The position numbers were made by a program, and so were the translations under genes. The notes below the pieces were generated by a model that did no database searches, had not been told where the DNA came from, and saw only the letters and a program-made list of their open reading frames with translations. This document shows, one piece after another, positions 31,910-40,428 of a stretch of DNA of 42,290 nucleotides. Each line of letters starts with the position of its first letter. Positions within the stretch are counted from its first letter, which is position 1. Source of the stretch: Flavobacterium pokkalii (lineage in GTDB: Bacteria > Bacteroidota > Bacteroidia > Flavobacteriales > Flavobacteriaceae); NCBI RefSeq assembly GCF_014596575.1, contig NZ_NASZ01000028.1, positions 1 through 42,290 of the forward strand, in the 5' to 3' direction.

Positions 31910-33421
31910 TTATAATTCAAATAATAAAGTAAGTGTAACCGTGTTGTTAATTGAATTTACAGCAGCACCATCGGTAAGTCCTTGGCTAAAGAAACCTTGA
32001 TTCGAATTTCTTTTTGCGTAAGCATAAGATAAGTCAGCTTTTGTTCCGCCAAAATTGTATCCTAATCCGGCAGAATAGCCGTGTAAGTCGCCAATGGTAG
32101 TCTTGTTTTTGTATGGGCTTTCCTGAAAATGATACCCGGCTCTTAAGCTTAATCTTTCTATTTTGTATTCGCCTCCTACACGAACTTCACTTGTATTGGC
32201 TAACGTTTTGTCCATTTCGTTATTTAAAACCTGATAATAGCTGTCGTATTCTGGTTTGAATTTAGTCTTGCTATAGTTTTTAAGACTGTAATCAATGCTT
32301 AAAAGACCTGTTTTTCCAAAAATATAAGCGAAACTTGTGGTGAATTTTCCTGGAGTTTGTAGCTTGTAAGGAGCGTAAACATTGGTGATATTTGGATTAA
32401 TTACATCAGGATCGAGAGAGCCGGAAGTGTTAGAGCTTACCGCAACTACTGATTGGGTTAATTCGTCATTCAATTTGTACCATGTTGGTGATTCGTAAGC
32501 CAGACCTATTCTTGCTTCCGGAGTGATTTTTCCAATAATTCCAAGTTGGAAAGAAAAACCGGAACCGTAAGTATATAAATCATTGTTGAATTGCACTTTG
32601 TTTACTCTGTAGCTGTCGGGATCTGAAGGTAATGGGTTGTTGTTGTCTTCATAAAAAACAGATGATTGGGTATAATCGATAAAATGAGAGTTTAAGTTGA
32701 TACCAATATAAAATTTATCATTGCAGGCTGCGGCAGCGTTAAAAGATAACTTCCCGTTGTAGCCATTTGTGGTAATAGTATTTTCCTGGTAATAATTTCC
32801 TCCTTCCGCAATGTTAGAAATATATTCGTTAGGATTGGGGTCGTTGTTTGCAGGGTCAATAATGTAGGATTTAAAAGCTAAATAAGCTTGTTGGGATGCA
32901 TGATCTAGATTTCCATAATTTTGACCAGCAAAATCGTTTAAAGGAATTCCGTTAGCATAACTTAAAAAATAATCTCCGATTGAATTTGTTGGATTGACTC
33001 CAAAAGTGCCAATAGTATTGTTGAAATTATTTTTGTTGTCATAATTGATAGCTAAGGAAAATTTATTCCATCCGTCATTACTTCTGTTGTTGTTAAAAAC
33101 AAATACAAGTCCGGCTTGGTTAACATCGAAAGAATTGTCATTTTCGGTATTGGTTGAACCAAAATATGAAGCTTTATTTTTGGTGGTGGAGTTGCTTATG
33201 GTTATGCCCATTTGGTTATTTGCAAATATAGCAGAACCGGCCGGGTTGACATTTATAGAAGAAAGATCTCCTCCTAAGGCTCCAAAAGCACCGCTCATCG
33301 CTCTGAAACGGGCGGTACCATTGATGTTTTCCTGACTAAATCGTACAGCGTCACTAATCTCTTGTGATTGCGCAATACCAAAAGAGCATACAGATATAAT
33401 TAAAAATAGATTTTTTTTCAT
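31910..33421 (-). CDS. OmpP1/FadL-family outer-membrane protein
   Basis: A 503-residue outer-membrane barrel with a signal peptide (MKKNLFLIISVCSFGIAQSQ). The N-terminal part shows the family pattern ARFRAMSGAFGALGGDLSSI followed by NVNPAGSAIFANNQ, the hatch-like region of FadL relatives. The remainder is long amphipathic strands, and the last strand ends NTVTLTLLFEL. E. coli FadL carries long-chain fatty acids; Bacteroidota members have varied hydrophobic substrates, so the cargo is uncertain. It lies 22 bases downstream of the Trp-rich lipoprotein gene on the same strand, so the two probably form an operon. Confidence 0.9.
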   Translation of the reverse strand: MKKNLFLIISVCSFGIAQSQEISDAVRFSQENINGTARFRAMSGAFGALGGDLSSINVNPAGSAIFANNQMGITISNSTTKNKASYFGSTNTENDNSFDVNQAGLVFVFNNNRSNDGWNKFSLAINYDNKNNFNNTIGTFGVNPTNSIGDYFLSYANGIPLNDFAGQNYGNLDHASQQAYLAFKSYIIDPANNDPNPNEYISNIAEGGNYYQENTITTNGYNGKLSFNAAAACNDKFYIGINLNSHFIDYTQSSVFYEDNNNPLPSDPDSYRVNKVQFNNDLYTYGSGFSFQLGIIGKITPEARIGLAYESPTWYKLNDELTQSVVAVSSNTSGSLDPDVINPNITNVYAPYKLQTPGKFTTSFAYIFGKTGLLSIDYSLKNYSKTKFKPEYDSYYQVLNNEMDKTLANTSEVRVGGEYKIERLSLRAGYHFQESPYKNKTTIGDLHGYSAGLGYNFGGTKADLSYAYAKRNSNQGFFSQGLTDGAAVNSINNTVTLTLLFEL

Positions 33422-33443
33422 TGTAGTGATTTTTAACGATTAA

Positions 33444-34394
33444 TTATCTTCGACTTCCTCCTGATGATCTGTAGCTACCTCCGCTACTGCTGCCTCCGCT
33501 GCTTCCTCCATAAGATCTTCCGGTGCTGTATGAAGATGAAGAAGATGAAGGGCTGTTGTAGCTTCTTGAAGGGCTATAACTTTCACTTCTGGAATAAGTT
33601 CTGCTTTGTTGGGTATTGTTGTTTTGATATTGTGTATTGCTTCTTCTGTTGGTTTGTGTACTGTTAGAATTATTGTACGTTCTGGAATTTGTAAAAACAG
33701 GTGTTCTGATACTTTCTGAATAACGTCTGGTTGGAGAGTAATTTCTCGTTGGGGAATAAGTGCTGTTACTGTAGCTTGAATTTGTAGCGCTTGATCCTCT
33801 GCGGCTCGGATTGTAAGAGTAGTTTCTTCTGCCTCCGTAATTATTGTTTCCGTAGTAATAGTAGTAATTGTTGTAACCATAATACGGATAGTTCCATCCG
33901 TAATAACCGTAGCTATATGGGTAATTCCATCCCCAATTATTCCATCCCCAGCCGTAATTTAATCCCCAGTTGTTCCAGCCAAATCCGTAGTTCATTCCCC
34001 AATTGTTCCAGCCCCAGTTATTCCATCCTAATCCGTAATTCATACCCCAATAATCAGGGTAAACATTAACGATTGTTCTGGTTTGATTGCTTCCCCATCC
34101 GGCATAACTTATAGAATTATTCTCAGTAGAATCAAAATCACTGTAGTGGTCGATATCAGTAAAGATTTCGCCGGAAGACGGATTTTCGTTTTGTAGCGAA
34201 TTAAAATAATCTTTGTAGTAATTGTCAGAAACAGTATTTCTTTCGGTGTTTCTATTGTAAGAAGCTCCGTAGATTCCGTCATTTTCGTAATAAGAGCTGT
34301 TTTGAAAAGAACCACAAGAAACCATAAAAAGGCTTAGTAATCCAATATAAAGATAATTTTGCGCTTTTTGTAATGAAAAAATATTAGTTTTCAT
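33444..34394 (-). CDS. Low-complexity lipoprotein rich in Trp, Asn, Gly, Tyr and Ser
   Basis: A 316-residue lipoprotein; the signal peptide ends FMVSC with C27 lipidated. Residues ~105-195 are short repeats of the GWNNWG and NYGWGWNN type with many Trp and Tyr. After a Tyr-rich stretch comes a basic, Ser/Asn/Thr/Arg-rich tail (SRSYNSPSSSSSSYSTGRSY and GGSSGGSS near the end). No folded domain is recognised. The composition suggests a disordered or fibrous outer-surface protein, perhaps binding polysaccharide through stacked aromatic residues; that is inference. Another frame of the tail is open for 146 codons but is only a shadow. The gene is followed by the FadL-like gene, probably in one transcript. 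Confidence 0.82.
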   Translation of the reverse strand: MKTNIFSLQKAQNYLYIGLLSLFMVSCGSFQNSSYYENDGIYGASYNRNTERNTVSDNYYKDYFNSLQNENPSSGEIFTDIDHYSDFDSTENNSISYAGWGSNQTRTIVNVYPDYWGMNYGLGWNNWGWNNWGMNYGFGWNNWGLNYGWGWNNWGWNYPYSYGYYGWNYPYYGYNNYYYYYGNNNYGGRRNYSYNPSRRGSSATNSSYSNSTYSPTRNYSPTRRYSESIRTPVFTNSRTYNNSNSTQTNRRSNTQYQNNNTQQSRTYSRSESYSPSRSYNSPSSSSSSYSTGRSYGGSSGGSSSGGSYRSSGGSRR

Positions 34395-34424
34395 ATCTGT
34401 TGGGTTTTTTATTGTTGCACATTA

Positions 34425-34432
34425 CAAAAATA
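34425..34432 (-). promoter_or_regulatory. Promoter -7 box for the Trp-rich lipoprotein
   Basis: On the minus strand the sequence is TATTTTTG, a perfect TAnnTTTG, 30 bases before the start codon, in the spacer shared with the divergent proS gene. Confidence 0.45.
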
Positions 34433-34495
34433 GTTAGTTTTGCCAAACTATTTAGTTAAATAAAATTAAACAAAATTTGTGCCAAAATATATAAT

Positions 34496-35974
34496 ATGAG
34501 TAAGAACCTTACTACACGATCAGAAGATTATTCAAAATGGTATAATGAACTGGTTGTAAAAGCTGATTTAGCCGAGAATTCAGGAGTTAGAGGTTGCATG
34601 GTTATTAAACCTTATGGTTATGCTATTTGGGAAAAAATGCAAGCTGAATTAGATAGAATGTTTAAAGAAACAGGACATCAAAATGCCTATTTTCCATTAT
34701 TTGTCCCTAAAAGCATGTTTGAAGCCGAGGAAAAAAATGCCGAAGGTTTTGCAAAAGAATGTGCGGTAGTGACGCATTACAGATTAAAAAACGATCCGGA
34801 TAAGCCTGGAAAGCTTATTGTTGACCCAAATGCAAAGTTGGAAGAAGAACTTATTGTTCGCCCTACGAGTGAGGCTATTATTTGGTCAACGTATAAAGGC
34901 TGGGTGCAATCTTACAGAGATTTACCTTTGTTAATTAACCAATGGGCTAATGTGGTACGTTGGGAAATGAGAACCCGTTTGTTTTTAAGAACAGCTGAGT
35001 TTTTATGGCAGGAAGGCCATACAGCTCACGCAACCAGAAAAGAAGCGATTGAGGAGTCGGAGAAAATGATGAATGTTTACGCAGATTTTGTGCAGAATTT
35101 CATGGCAATTCCCGTTGTAAAAGGATTGAAAACCGAAACGGAACGTTTTGCGGGAGCTGAAGAAACCTATTGCATTGAAGCTTTGATGCAGGATGGGAAA
35201 GCGCTTCAGGCAGGAACATCACATTTCTTAGGTCAAAACTTCGCGGAAGCTTTTGATGTGAAGTTTGCTAATGCCGAAGGAAAGCAGGAATATGTTTGGG
35301 GAACTTCATGGGGAGTTTCTACAAGATTAATGGGAGCATTGGTGATGACGCATTCAGATGACCAAGGTTTAGTATTGCCTCCAAATTTAGCTCCAATTCA
35401 AGTAGTAATTGTACCTATATATAAGTCGGATGAACAATTAGCTCAGATTTCTCAGGAAGTTGATAAGTTAATTGCCGATTTACGTAAGTTGGGTATTTCG
35501 GTAAAATTTGATGACAGAACGACTCAAAAGCCAGGATTCAAATTTGCGGAATGGGAATTAAAAGGGGTTCCGGTTCGAATTGCTGTTGGTCCAAAAGATC
35601 TTGAAAACGGAACTTATGAGGTAGCCCGAAGAGATACTTTGACGAAAGAAGTGAAATCTAAAGAAGGAATTGCAGCATTTATTAGCGAATTATTAGAGCA
35701 AATTCAGTTAGATTTGTTCAATAAGGCGTTGAATTATCGTGAAACTCATATTACTGAGGTAAACAGCTTTGAGGAGTTTAAAGAGGTGTTGGAAAACAAA
35801 GGAGGCTTTGTATCAGCGCATTGGGATGGTACGGCTGAGACTGAGGAAAAAATTAAAGAATTGACAAAAGCTACTATCAGATGTATTCCTTTAAGTGCTG
35901 TTGAAGAAGCGGGAAGCTGCGTGTTTACTGGGAATCCGTCTAATAAAAGAGTGTTTTTTGCGAAGGCATATTAA
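34496..35974 (+). CDS. proS: Prolyl-tRNA synthetase, short (archaeal/eukaryotic-like) type
   Basis: A class II aminoacyl-tRNA synthetase of 492 residues that charges tRNA-Pro. It begins TTRSEDYSKWYNELVVKADL, typical of the ProS type 3 group. Motif 2 is visible as RWEMRTRLFLRTAEFLWQEG and motif 3 as GVSTRLMGALVMTHSDDQGL. There is no INS editing domain between motifs 2 and 3, and the C-terminal extension of this type is present, ending NKRVFFAKAY. This type is normal for Bacteroidota. It is a single gene upstream of the tRNA-Glu cluster, but that cluster has its own promoter. Confidence 0.97.
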   Translation: MSKNLTTRSEDYSKWYNELVVKADLAENSGVRGCMVIKPYGYAIWEKMQAELDRMFKETGHQNAYFPLFVPKSMFEAEEKNAEGFAKECAVVTHYRLKNDPDKPGKLIVDPNAKLEEELIVRPTSEAIIWSTYKGWVQSYRDLPLLINQWANVVRWEMRTRLFLRTAEFLWQEGHTAHATRKEAIEESEKMMNVYADFVQNFMAIPVVKGLKTETERFAGAEETYCIEALMQDGKALQAGTSHFLGQNFAEAFDVKFANAEGKQEYVWGTSWGVSTRLMGALVMTHSDDQGLVLPPNLAPIQVVIVPIYKSDEQLAQISQEVDKLIADLRKLGISVKFDDRTTQKPGFKFAEWELKGVPVRIAVGPKDLENGTYEVARRDTLTKEVKSKEGIAAFISELLEQIQLDLFNKALNYRETHITEVNSFEEFKEVLENKGGFVSAHWDGTAETEEKIKELTKATIRCIPLSAVEEAGSCVFTGNPSNKRVFFAKAY

Positions 35975-36001
35975 AAAAATATATTTTTTTTTGACAAGCT
36001 A

Positions 36002-36040
36002 TTGTGCAATTAAAAAACAGTTGTATCTTTGCAACCGCAA
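36002..36040 (+). promoter_or_regulatory. Stable-RNA promoter of the tRNA-Glu cluster
   Basis: TTG (36002-36004), 19 bases, then TATCTTTG (36024-36031), a perfect match to the Bacteroidota consensus. The downstream GCAACCGCAA matches the same position of the promoter at 42187-42225, with identical spacing. Confidence 0.75.
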
Positions 36041-36071
36041 TACAGAAATGCACTGCACAATGTAACGCAAT

Positions 36072-36143
36072 GGTCCGTTCGTCTATCGGTTAGGACGCCA
36101 GGTTTTCATCCTGGTAAGGGGGGTTCGATTCCCCCACGGACTA
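36072..36143 (+). tRNA. tRNA-Glu (anticodon TTC), copy 1
   Basis: A 72-base cloverleaf. The acceptor stem is GGTCCGT with ACGGACT (a G-T first pair), and the D arm contains the usual GGTTA. The anticodon arm is CCAGG, loop TTTTCAT, CCTGG, giving anticodon TTC. The T arm is GGGGG TTCGATT CCCCC. CCA is not encoded: CAA follows the discriminator A. It is identical to copy 2. Confidence 0.96.
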
Positions 36144-36185
36144 CAAAAAATATTGAAAATACAGTTCCGCTAAATAAGGAATTTT

Positions 36186-36257
36186 GGTCCGTTCGTCTAT
36201 CGGTTAGGACGCCAGGTTTTCATCCTGGTAAGGGGGGTTCGATTCCCCCACGGACTA
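36186..36257 (+). tRNA. tRNA-Glu (anticodon TTC), copy 2
   Basis: Identical over all 72 bases to copy 1 and separated from it by a 42-base spacer of unrelated sequence. Probably processed from the same transcript. Confidence 0.96.
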
Positions 36258-36305
36258 CAAGTTAATTGAGGAAGATAGAATGCTTAACTTTCTTAGAGGA
36301 ATAAT

Positions 36306-36377
36306 GGTCCGTTCGTCTAGGGGTTAGGACGCCAGGTTTTCATCCTGGTAACAGGGGTTCGATTCCCCTACGGACTA
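36306..36377 (+). tRNA. tRNA-Glu (anticodon TTC), diverged copy 3
   Basis: Same anticodon and acceptor stem as the others. The D loop has AGGGG instead of ATCGG, the variable loop ends TAAC instead of TAAG, and the outer T-stem pair is A-T instead of G-C (AGGGG with CCCCT). The paired change keeps the stem intact, so this copy should be functional. Confidence 0.95.
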
Positions 36378-36542
36378 CAAAATTAGTTGTGAAATAGTTT
36401 TATGAAATAAATGTCAAGTGTCTCAGATGTTTATTTTATTAGTTAAAACCAAAGTGATTGCATTGTAAAAGATGTTGTTGTGGGAGGTTTTTCTTTTTTA
36501 GCTAATAGTTTAAAATAATTATTACAATTAAAAAAAAGTAAA

Positions 36543-36794
36543 ATGGCAAATCATAAGTCAGCTTTAAAAAGAATTAGAAGCAACGAGAAAAAAAGAGTAT
36601 TAAACAGATACCAACACAAAACTACACGTAATGCAATCAAAGCTTTGCGTTTAGCTACTGATAAAGCAGATGCTTCTGCTAAATTAACAAGTGTTATTTC
36701 TATGATTGACAAGTTAGCTAAAAAGAATATTATCCACGATAATAAAGCTTCTAACTTAAAATCTAAATTAACTAAGTTTGTAAACAAATTGTAA
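36543..36794 (+). CDS. rpsT: Small-subunit ribosomal protein bS20
   Basis: Ribosomal protein S20, 83 residues. It begins MANHKSALKRIRSNEKKRVL and is basic and helical throughout, as S20 is. It binds 16S rRNA in early 30S assembly. It is a single gene with a 165-base upstream spacer after the tRNA cluster, in which I see no other feature, and a strong terminator 20 bases downstream. Confidence 0.97.
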   Translation: MANHKSALKRIRSNEKKRVLNRYQHKTTRNAIKALRLATDKADASAKLTSVISMIDKLAKKNIIHDNKASNLKSKLTKFVNKL

Positions 36795-36814
36795 TCTTTA
36801 CAATTTTATAATAT

Positions 36815-36845
36815 AAAGCCTCCTTGAAAAAGGAGGCTTTTTTTA
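36815..36845 (+). terminator. Rho-independent terminator of rpsT
   Basis: AAAGCCTCCTT pairs perfectly with AAGGAGGCTTT across a short A-rich loop and is followed by a T-run. Confidence 0.93.
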
Positions 36846-36943
36846 TGCGCCAAAATTTGAGTAAAAATTTGCAGAAAGCGAATTCTAATGTTTTTCTAAT
36901 GTAGCGCTTTGAATTAAGTCTTAACTTGCAACCTCAAAATTTT

Positions 36944-37333
36944 ATGAGGATGCTGAATAGTATTAGACATAGTATTTTATGTAAATGTTTCCGGTTTTTT
37001 TTGCTGGTGTATTTTCTGTTGAGTATTATTAATATTTCGGGAAATTTGTATCATCATTGTAGTCATGAAACTAAAATTTGTAGTTTTTTTGATAAAATGT
37101 TTAAATGGAATAAATATTCAAATGAATTAGAAGAGACTAAAACCAAAGAAGCTAAGGGGGTGAAATTTGTAAAAGAAATTTCTGTACTAGAGTTTTTGAT
37201 ACCTTTTGGTACTTCTTTGAATAGTTATTTTTTTCAAAATACTTTGAGTAAGAAATTTAATCTTGATAATCCGGTCTTTTTGTTTGGATTTTGTCGAGAA
37301 ATTCACTTACCGCCTCCTCAATTTTTTGTGTAA
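36944..37333 (+). CDS. Hypothetical membrane-anchored protein upstream of the exporter genes
   Basis: A protein of 129 residues from the ATG at 36944; 36950 is also possible, and a TTG at 36926 would give 135. One hydrophobic segment (CFRFFLLVYFLLSIINI, about 16-32) is followed by a soluble part. The latter has a His/Cys patch (NLYHHCSHETKICSFF) and ends HLPPPQFFV. It is 84 bases before the exporter ABC gene on the same strand. Small proteins ending in a Pro-Pro-x-Phe motif occur next to efflux genes in Bacteroidota, as far as I recall. The His/Cys patch might bind metal, but this is inference. No family is recognised. Confidence 0.62.
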   Translation: MRMLNSIRHSILCKCFRFFLLVYFLLSIINISGNLYHHCSHETKICSFFDKMFKWNKYSNELEETKTKEAKGVKFVKEISVLEFLIPFGTSLNSYFFQNTLSKKFNLDNPVFLFGFCREIHLPPPQFFV

Positions 37334-37417
37334 TTTTTTTGAGTTTTGGAAGTTTTTATGCTTCCTTGCATATGGTTTTCTATATGTTTATTATTAATTC
37401 TTGTATTTATATAAAAA

Positions 37418-39073
37418 ATGACACCTTTAAAACGATTTTATAATTTACTTAAATTAGAAAAGCGAGATGTATATCAAATTATTTTTTACGCTGCTTTTGC
37501 TGGTTTGGTGAATCTTTCTTTGCCTTTAGGAATTCAGGCGATTATTAATTTTATTCAAAGCGGGCAGCTTAGTGTGTCCTGGATTGTTCTGGTGATTCTG
37601 GTAACTATCGGAGTGGGATTTGGGGGCGTTTTGACAATTTTGCAATTGCGAATTGTAGAAAATCTGCAACAACGGATTTTTGTGCGTTCTTCATTTGAGT
37701 TTGCTTACCGAATGCCGCTGATTAAGTTTAAAGAATTATATTCGGAATATGCTCCTGAAAAAGCCAATCGCTTTTTTGATACTTTGATGGTGCAAAAAGG
37801 GACTGCTAAACTTTTGTTGGATTTTTGTACCGCTTTTCTTCAGGTTGGTTTAGGGATCATATTATTGGTTTTGTATCATTCCTTTTTTATGGTAATTGGA
37901 CTTCTTTTTGCGGGTATTTTGTATGTGATTTTTAAATTTTCGTATAAAGACGGTCTGGAAACGAGTTTGAGTGAGTCAAAATTTAAGTATAAAATAGCGG
38001 CTTGGATTCAGGAAATTGCCCGCAACCGTGAAAGTTTTAGAAAAAAGAGAGCTTTCGAATATGCTTTGGATCGAAATGATGCTTATGTGAGTAAGTATAT
38101 TGATTTTCGTGAAAAACATTTCAAGGTAATGCGAAAACAATATGTTCAATTGGTTGTTTTTAAAGTTATTGTTACGGCGGCTTTATTGTCAATTGGTGGT
38201 TTTTTGGTAATTCATCATAAAATGAATATCGGGCAGTTTGTAGCAGCAGAAATTGTTATCGTGTTATTGATTAATTCGGTTGAAAAAATCATTTTTGGTC
38301 TCGAAGCTTTTTATGATGTTTTGACTTCATTAGAAAAAATTGGTCAGGTTACGGATATGGAAATGATGTCTATTCCTCAAACTTCAGATATTAATAAAAC
38401 AGGACTAACTATTGAAACCGATAGTATTATTTATAATTATCCAAAACACAATAAAAAATCCCTGAAGAATATTAATTTAAAAATAACTCAGGGGGAGAAA
38501 ATTTTGTTGCAGGGAACAAACGGGGCAGGAAAAAGTACTTTGTTGCGTTTGCTTTCGGGATTGTTAGAGCCGGAAAGTGGGGCGATGTATGTGACGGATA
38601 ATTATATGAATAGGCTCGATGAAAATACTTACAGAGCTCAGTCGGGGACTTTTTTAAAAAGCGATACACTTTTTGCCGGAACCATTAGAGAAAATATTGT
38701 CTTTGAGAATGAAACTATTGATAATGATGAGTTGAAATGGGCTTTAGATAATGTGTTCCTGACGCCTTTTATTAAAACTTTTTCAGATGGACTTGAAAAT
38801 CAAATTCATCCAGATGGTAGTGAACTTTCTGATTCTGATATGCAGAAAATTCTTTTGGCAAGAAGTATTGTGCATAAGCCGAATGTATTGTTTTTAGAAG
38901 ATCCTGTTGATAAAATGGATCGGGAAACGGCTGCTAAAATTGTTGACTTTTTATTTTCTAAAGATAATAATTGGACGGTAGTGGTAACTTCTAAAAATGA
39001 AATTTGGAAGGATAAATGCGAAAGGGTGATAACGATTGATGATGGGAAGATTATAACTGATATTAAAAAATAA
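37418..39073 (+). CDS. ABC exporter-like protein with non-canonical ATPase domain
   Basis: A 551-residue half-transporter: six membrane helices (~15-310), then a nucleotide-binding domain (~330-551), the fusion used by type I secretion and peptide exporters. There is no N-terminal C39 peptidase domain. Walker A is intact (GTNGAGKST, 366-374). The other key motifs are altered: Q-loop Gln is K414 (FLKSDTLF), the signature reads LSDSD (470-474) instead of LSGGQ, Walker B ends LEDP with E494/D495 swapped relative to DE, and the H-loop His is S525 (VVVTSKNE). The adaptor gene starts 2 bases after the stop, with a TolC-like gene behind it, so the set looks like a tripartite exporter. Cargo unknown. 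Confidence 0.85.
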   Translation: MTPLKRFYNLLKLEKRDVYQIIFYAAFAGLVNLSLPLGIQAIINFIQSGQLSVSWIVLVILVTIGVGFGGVLTILQLRIVENLQQRIFVRSSFEFAYRMPLIKFKELYSEYAPEKANRFFDTLMVQKGTAKLLLDFCTAFLQVGLGIILLVLYHSFFMVIGLLFAGILYVIFKFSYKDGLETSLSESKFKYKIAAWIQEIARNRESFRKKRAFEYALDRNDAYVSKYIDFREKHFKVMRKQYVQLVVFKVIVTAALLSIGGFLVIHHKMNIGQFVAAEIVIVLLINSVEKIIFGLEAFYDVLTSLEKIGQVTDMEMMSIPQTSDINKTGLTIETDSIIYNYPKHNKKSLKNINLKITQGEKILLQGTNGAGKSTLLRLLSGLLEPESGAMYVTDNYMNRLDENTYRAQSGTFLKSDTLFAGTIRENIVFENETIDNDELKWALDNVFLTPFIKTFSDGLENQIHPDGSELSDSDMQKILLARSIVHKPNVLFLEDPVDKMDRETAAKIVDFLFSKDNNWTVVVTSKNEIWKDKCERVITIDDGKIITDIKK

Positions 39074-39075
39074 TT

Positions 39076-40428
39076 ATGCTTAATATATCTAAAAATAATG
39101 ATGTACTGATTACTCCGGGGAGATTTAAATCTATAAATAGTGTAGCTCGTAAACCGCATTATAAATTTTTAAATATGGTGGTTATTGGTTTTTTACTGTT
39201 TGGTGTTTTTTGTCTTTTTCTTCCATGGACCCAAAATATTTCAGGAAGTGGTTCGGTTACGACTTTAAAACCGGATCAAAGGCCGCAGACAGTTCATAAT
39301 ACTATTGCCGGAAAAATTGAAAAATGGTATGTTCAGGAAGGTGATTATGTAAAAAAAGGAGATACTATTCTTTTTATTTCGGAGGTAAAAGAAGATTACT
39401 TAGATCCAAATTTGGTTGGGAATACCAAGCAACAGGTTGATGCTAAAAAAATGGCTTTAGAATCTTACGGTGATAAAGTGAATTCTCTGGATGTTCAGGT
39501 AGAATCTCTTATTGCCGAAAGACAACTGAAATTACAACAGGCTGAAAATAAAATTAAGCAATCGCTTTTGAAGATTAAAAGTGATAGTATGGATCTTGAA
39601 GCTATAAAGACACAGTTGAAAATTGCGCAAACGCAATATAGTCGTTCTACGGCTTTGAATAAAGAGGGTTTGAAACCCTTGACTGATGTAGAACAAAAAA
39701 GATTAAAACTTCAGGAATCAGAAGCATATATTGTTACGCAGCAGAATAAACTTTTGAGTAGTAAAAATGAACTGATTAATGCCCGGGTTGAAATAAATAG
39801 GATTAAAGCGGAGTATTCTGAGAAAATTTCGAAATCAAGAAGTGATAAGTTTACGGCTTTAAGTACACAATATGATACTGAAGCGCAGGTGAATAAATTA
39901 CGCAATCAATATTCTAATTATGCTATTAGAAGCGGGATGTATTATATCACAGCTCCACAAAGTGGTTATGTTAATAGAGCTTTGTTGGCGGGTATTGGAG
40001 AAACAATAAAAGAAGGAACTTCTATTGTGAGTATTATGCCGGCATCTTATGATATTGCTGTAGAAACTTATGTAGATCCTATCGATTTGCCTTTAGTACA
40101 GCGAGGAGCTAAGGTAAGAGTTTGGTTTGATGGTTGGCCAAGAGTTGTTTTTTCAGGTTGGCCGGGATTGTCTTATGGAACTTTTGGAGGTCGTATTGTG
40201 GCTATTGAGAATTTTATAAGTTCGAATGGAAAATACAGAGTGCTTATTTCGCCTGATGGTAAAGATCATAAATGGCCAAAAGAATTGAGTATTGGAGCAG
40301 GTGCGCAAAGTATTGCTTTGTTAAAAACGGTTCCGGTTTGGTATGAAATATGGCGAAATTTAAATGGTTTTCCGCCAAATTATTATAAGTCAGATGAAAA
40401 AGATGCAAATGCAAAAGAGAAAAAATAA
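39076..40428 (+). CDS. HlyD-family periplasmic adaptor protein
   Basis: A 450-residue membrane fusion protein. One inner-membrane helix (~33-53, MVVIGFLLFGVFCLFLPW) follows a cytoplasmic N-terminus. A first biotinyl-lipoyl-like half (IAGKIEKWYVQEGDYVKKGD, ~78-97) comes next, then a long coiled-coil hairpin (~120-275, many Gln/Lys/Glu). The second lipoyl half (YITAPQSGYVNRALLAGIGE) and a beta-barrel domain follow. It would join the ABC protein to the TolC-like channel across the periplasm. It starts 2 bases after the ABC gene and its end overlaps the TolC-like start by about 20-35 bases, so the three are translationally coupled. Confidence 0.92.
   Translation: MLNISKNNDVLITPGRFKSINSVARKPHYKFLNMVVIGFLLFGVFCLFLPWTQNISGSGSVTTLKPDQRPQTVHNTIAGKIEKWYVQEGDYVKKGDTILFISEVKEDYLDPNLVGNTKQQVDAKKMALESYGDKVNSLDVQVESLIAERQLKLQQAENKIKQSLLKIKSDSMDLEAIKTQLKIAQTQYSRSTALNKEGLKPLTDVEQKRLKLQESEAYIVTQQNKLLSSKNELINARVEINRIKAEYSEKISKSRSDKFTALSTQYDTEAQVNKLRNQYSNYAIRSGMYYITAPQSGYVNRALLAGIGETIKEGTSIVSIMPASYDIAVETYVDPIDLPLVQRGAKVRVWFDGWPRVVFSGWPGLSYGTFGGRIVAIENFISSNGKYRVLISPDGKDHKWPKELSIGAGAQSIALLKTVPVWYEIWRNLNGFPPNYYKSDEKDANAKEKK

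Noticed and set aside
33440..33880. 146-codon open frame on the minus strand rich in Thr, Ile and Glu
   Set aside because: It is an alternative frame of the low-complexity Ser/Asn-rich tail of the lipoprotein gene; it has no signal peptide or recognisable domain.
36029..36265. Open frame of 78 codons with an internally repeated protein sequence
   Set aside because: It lies over the tRNA-Glu genes 1 and 2; the repeated peptide is just the two identical tRNAs translated.
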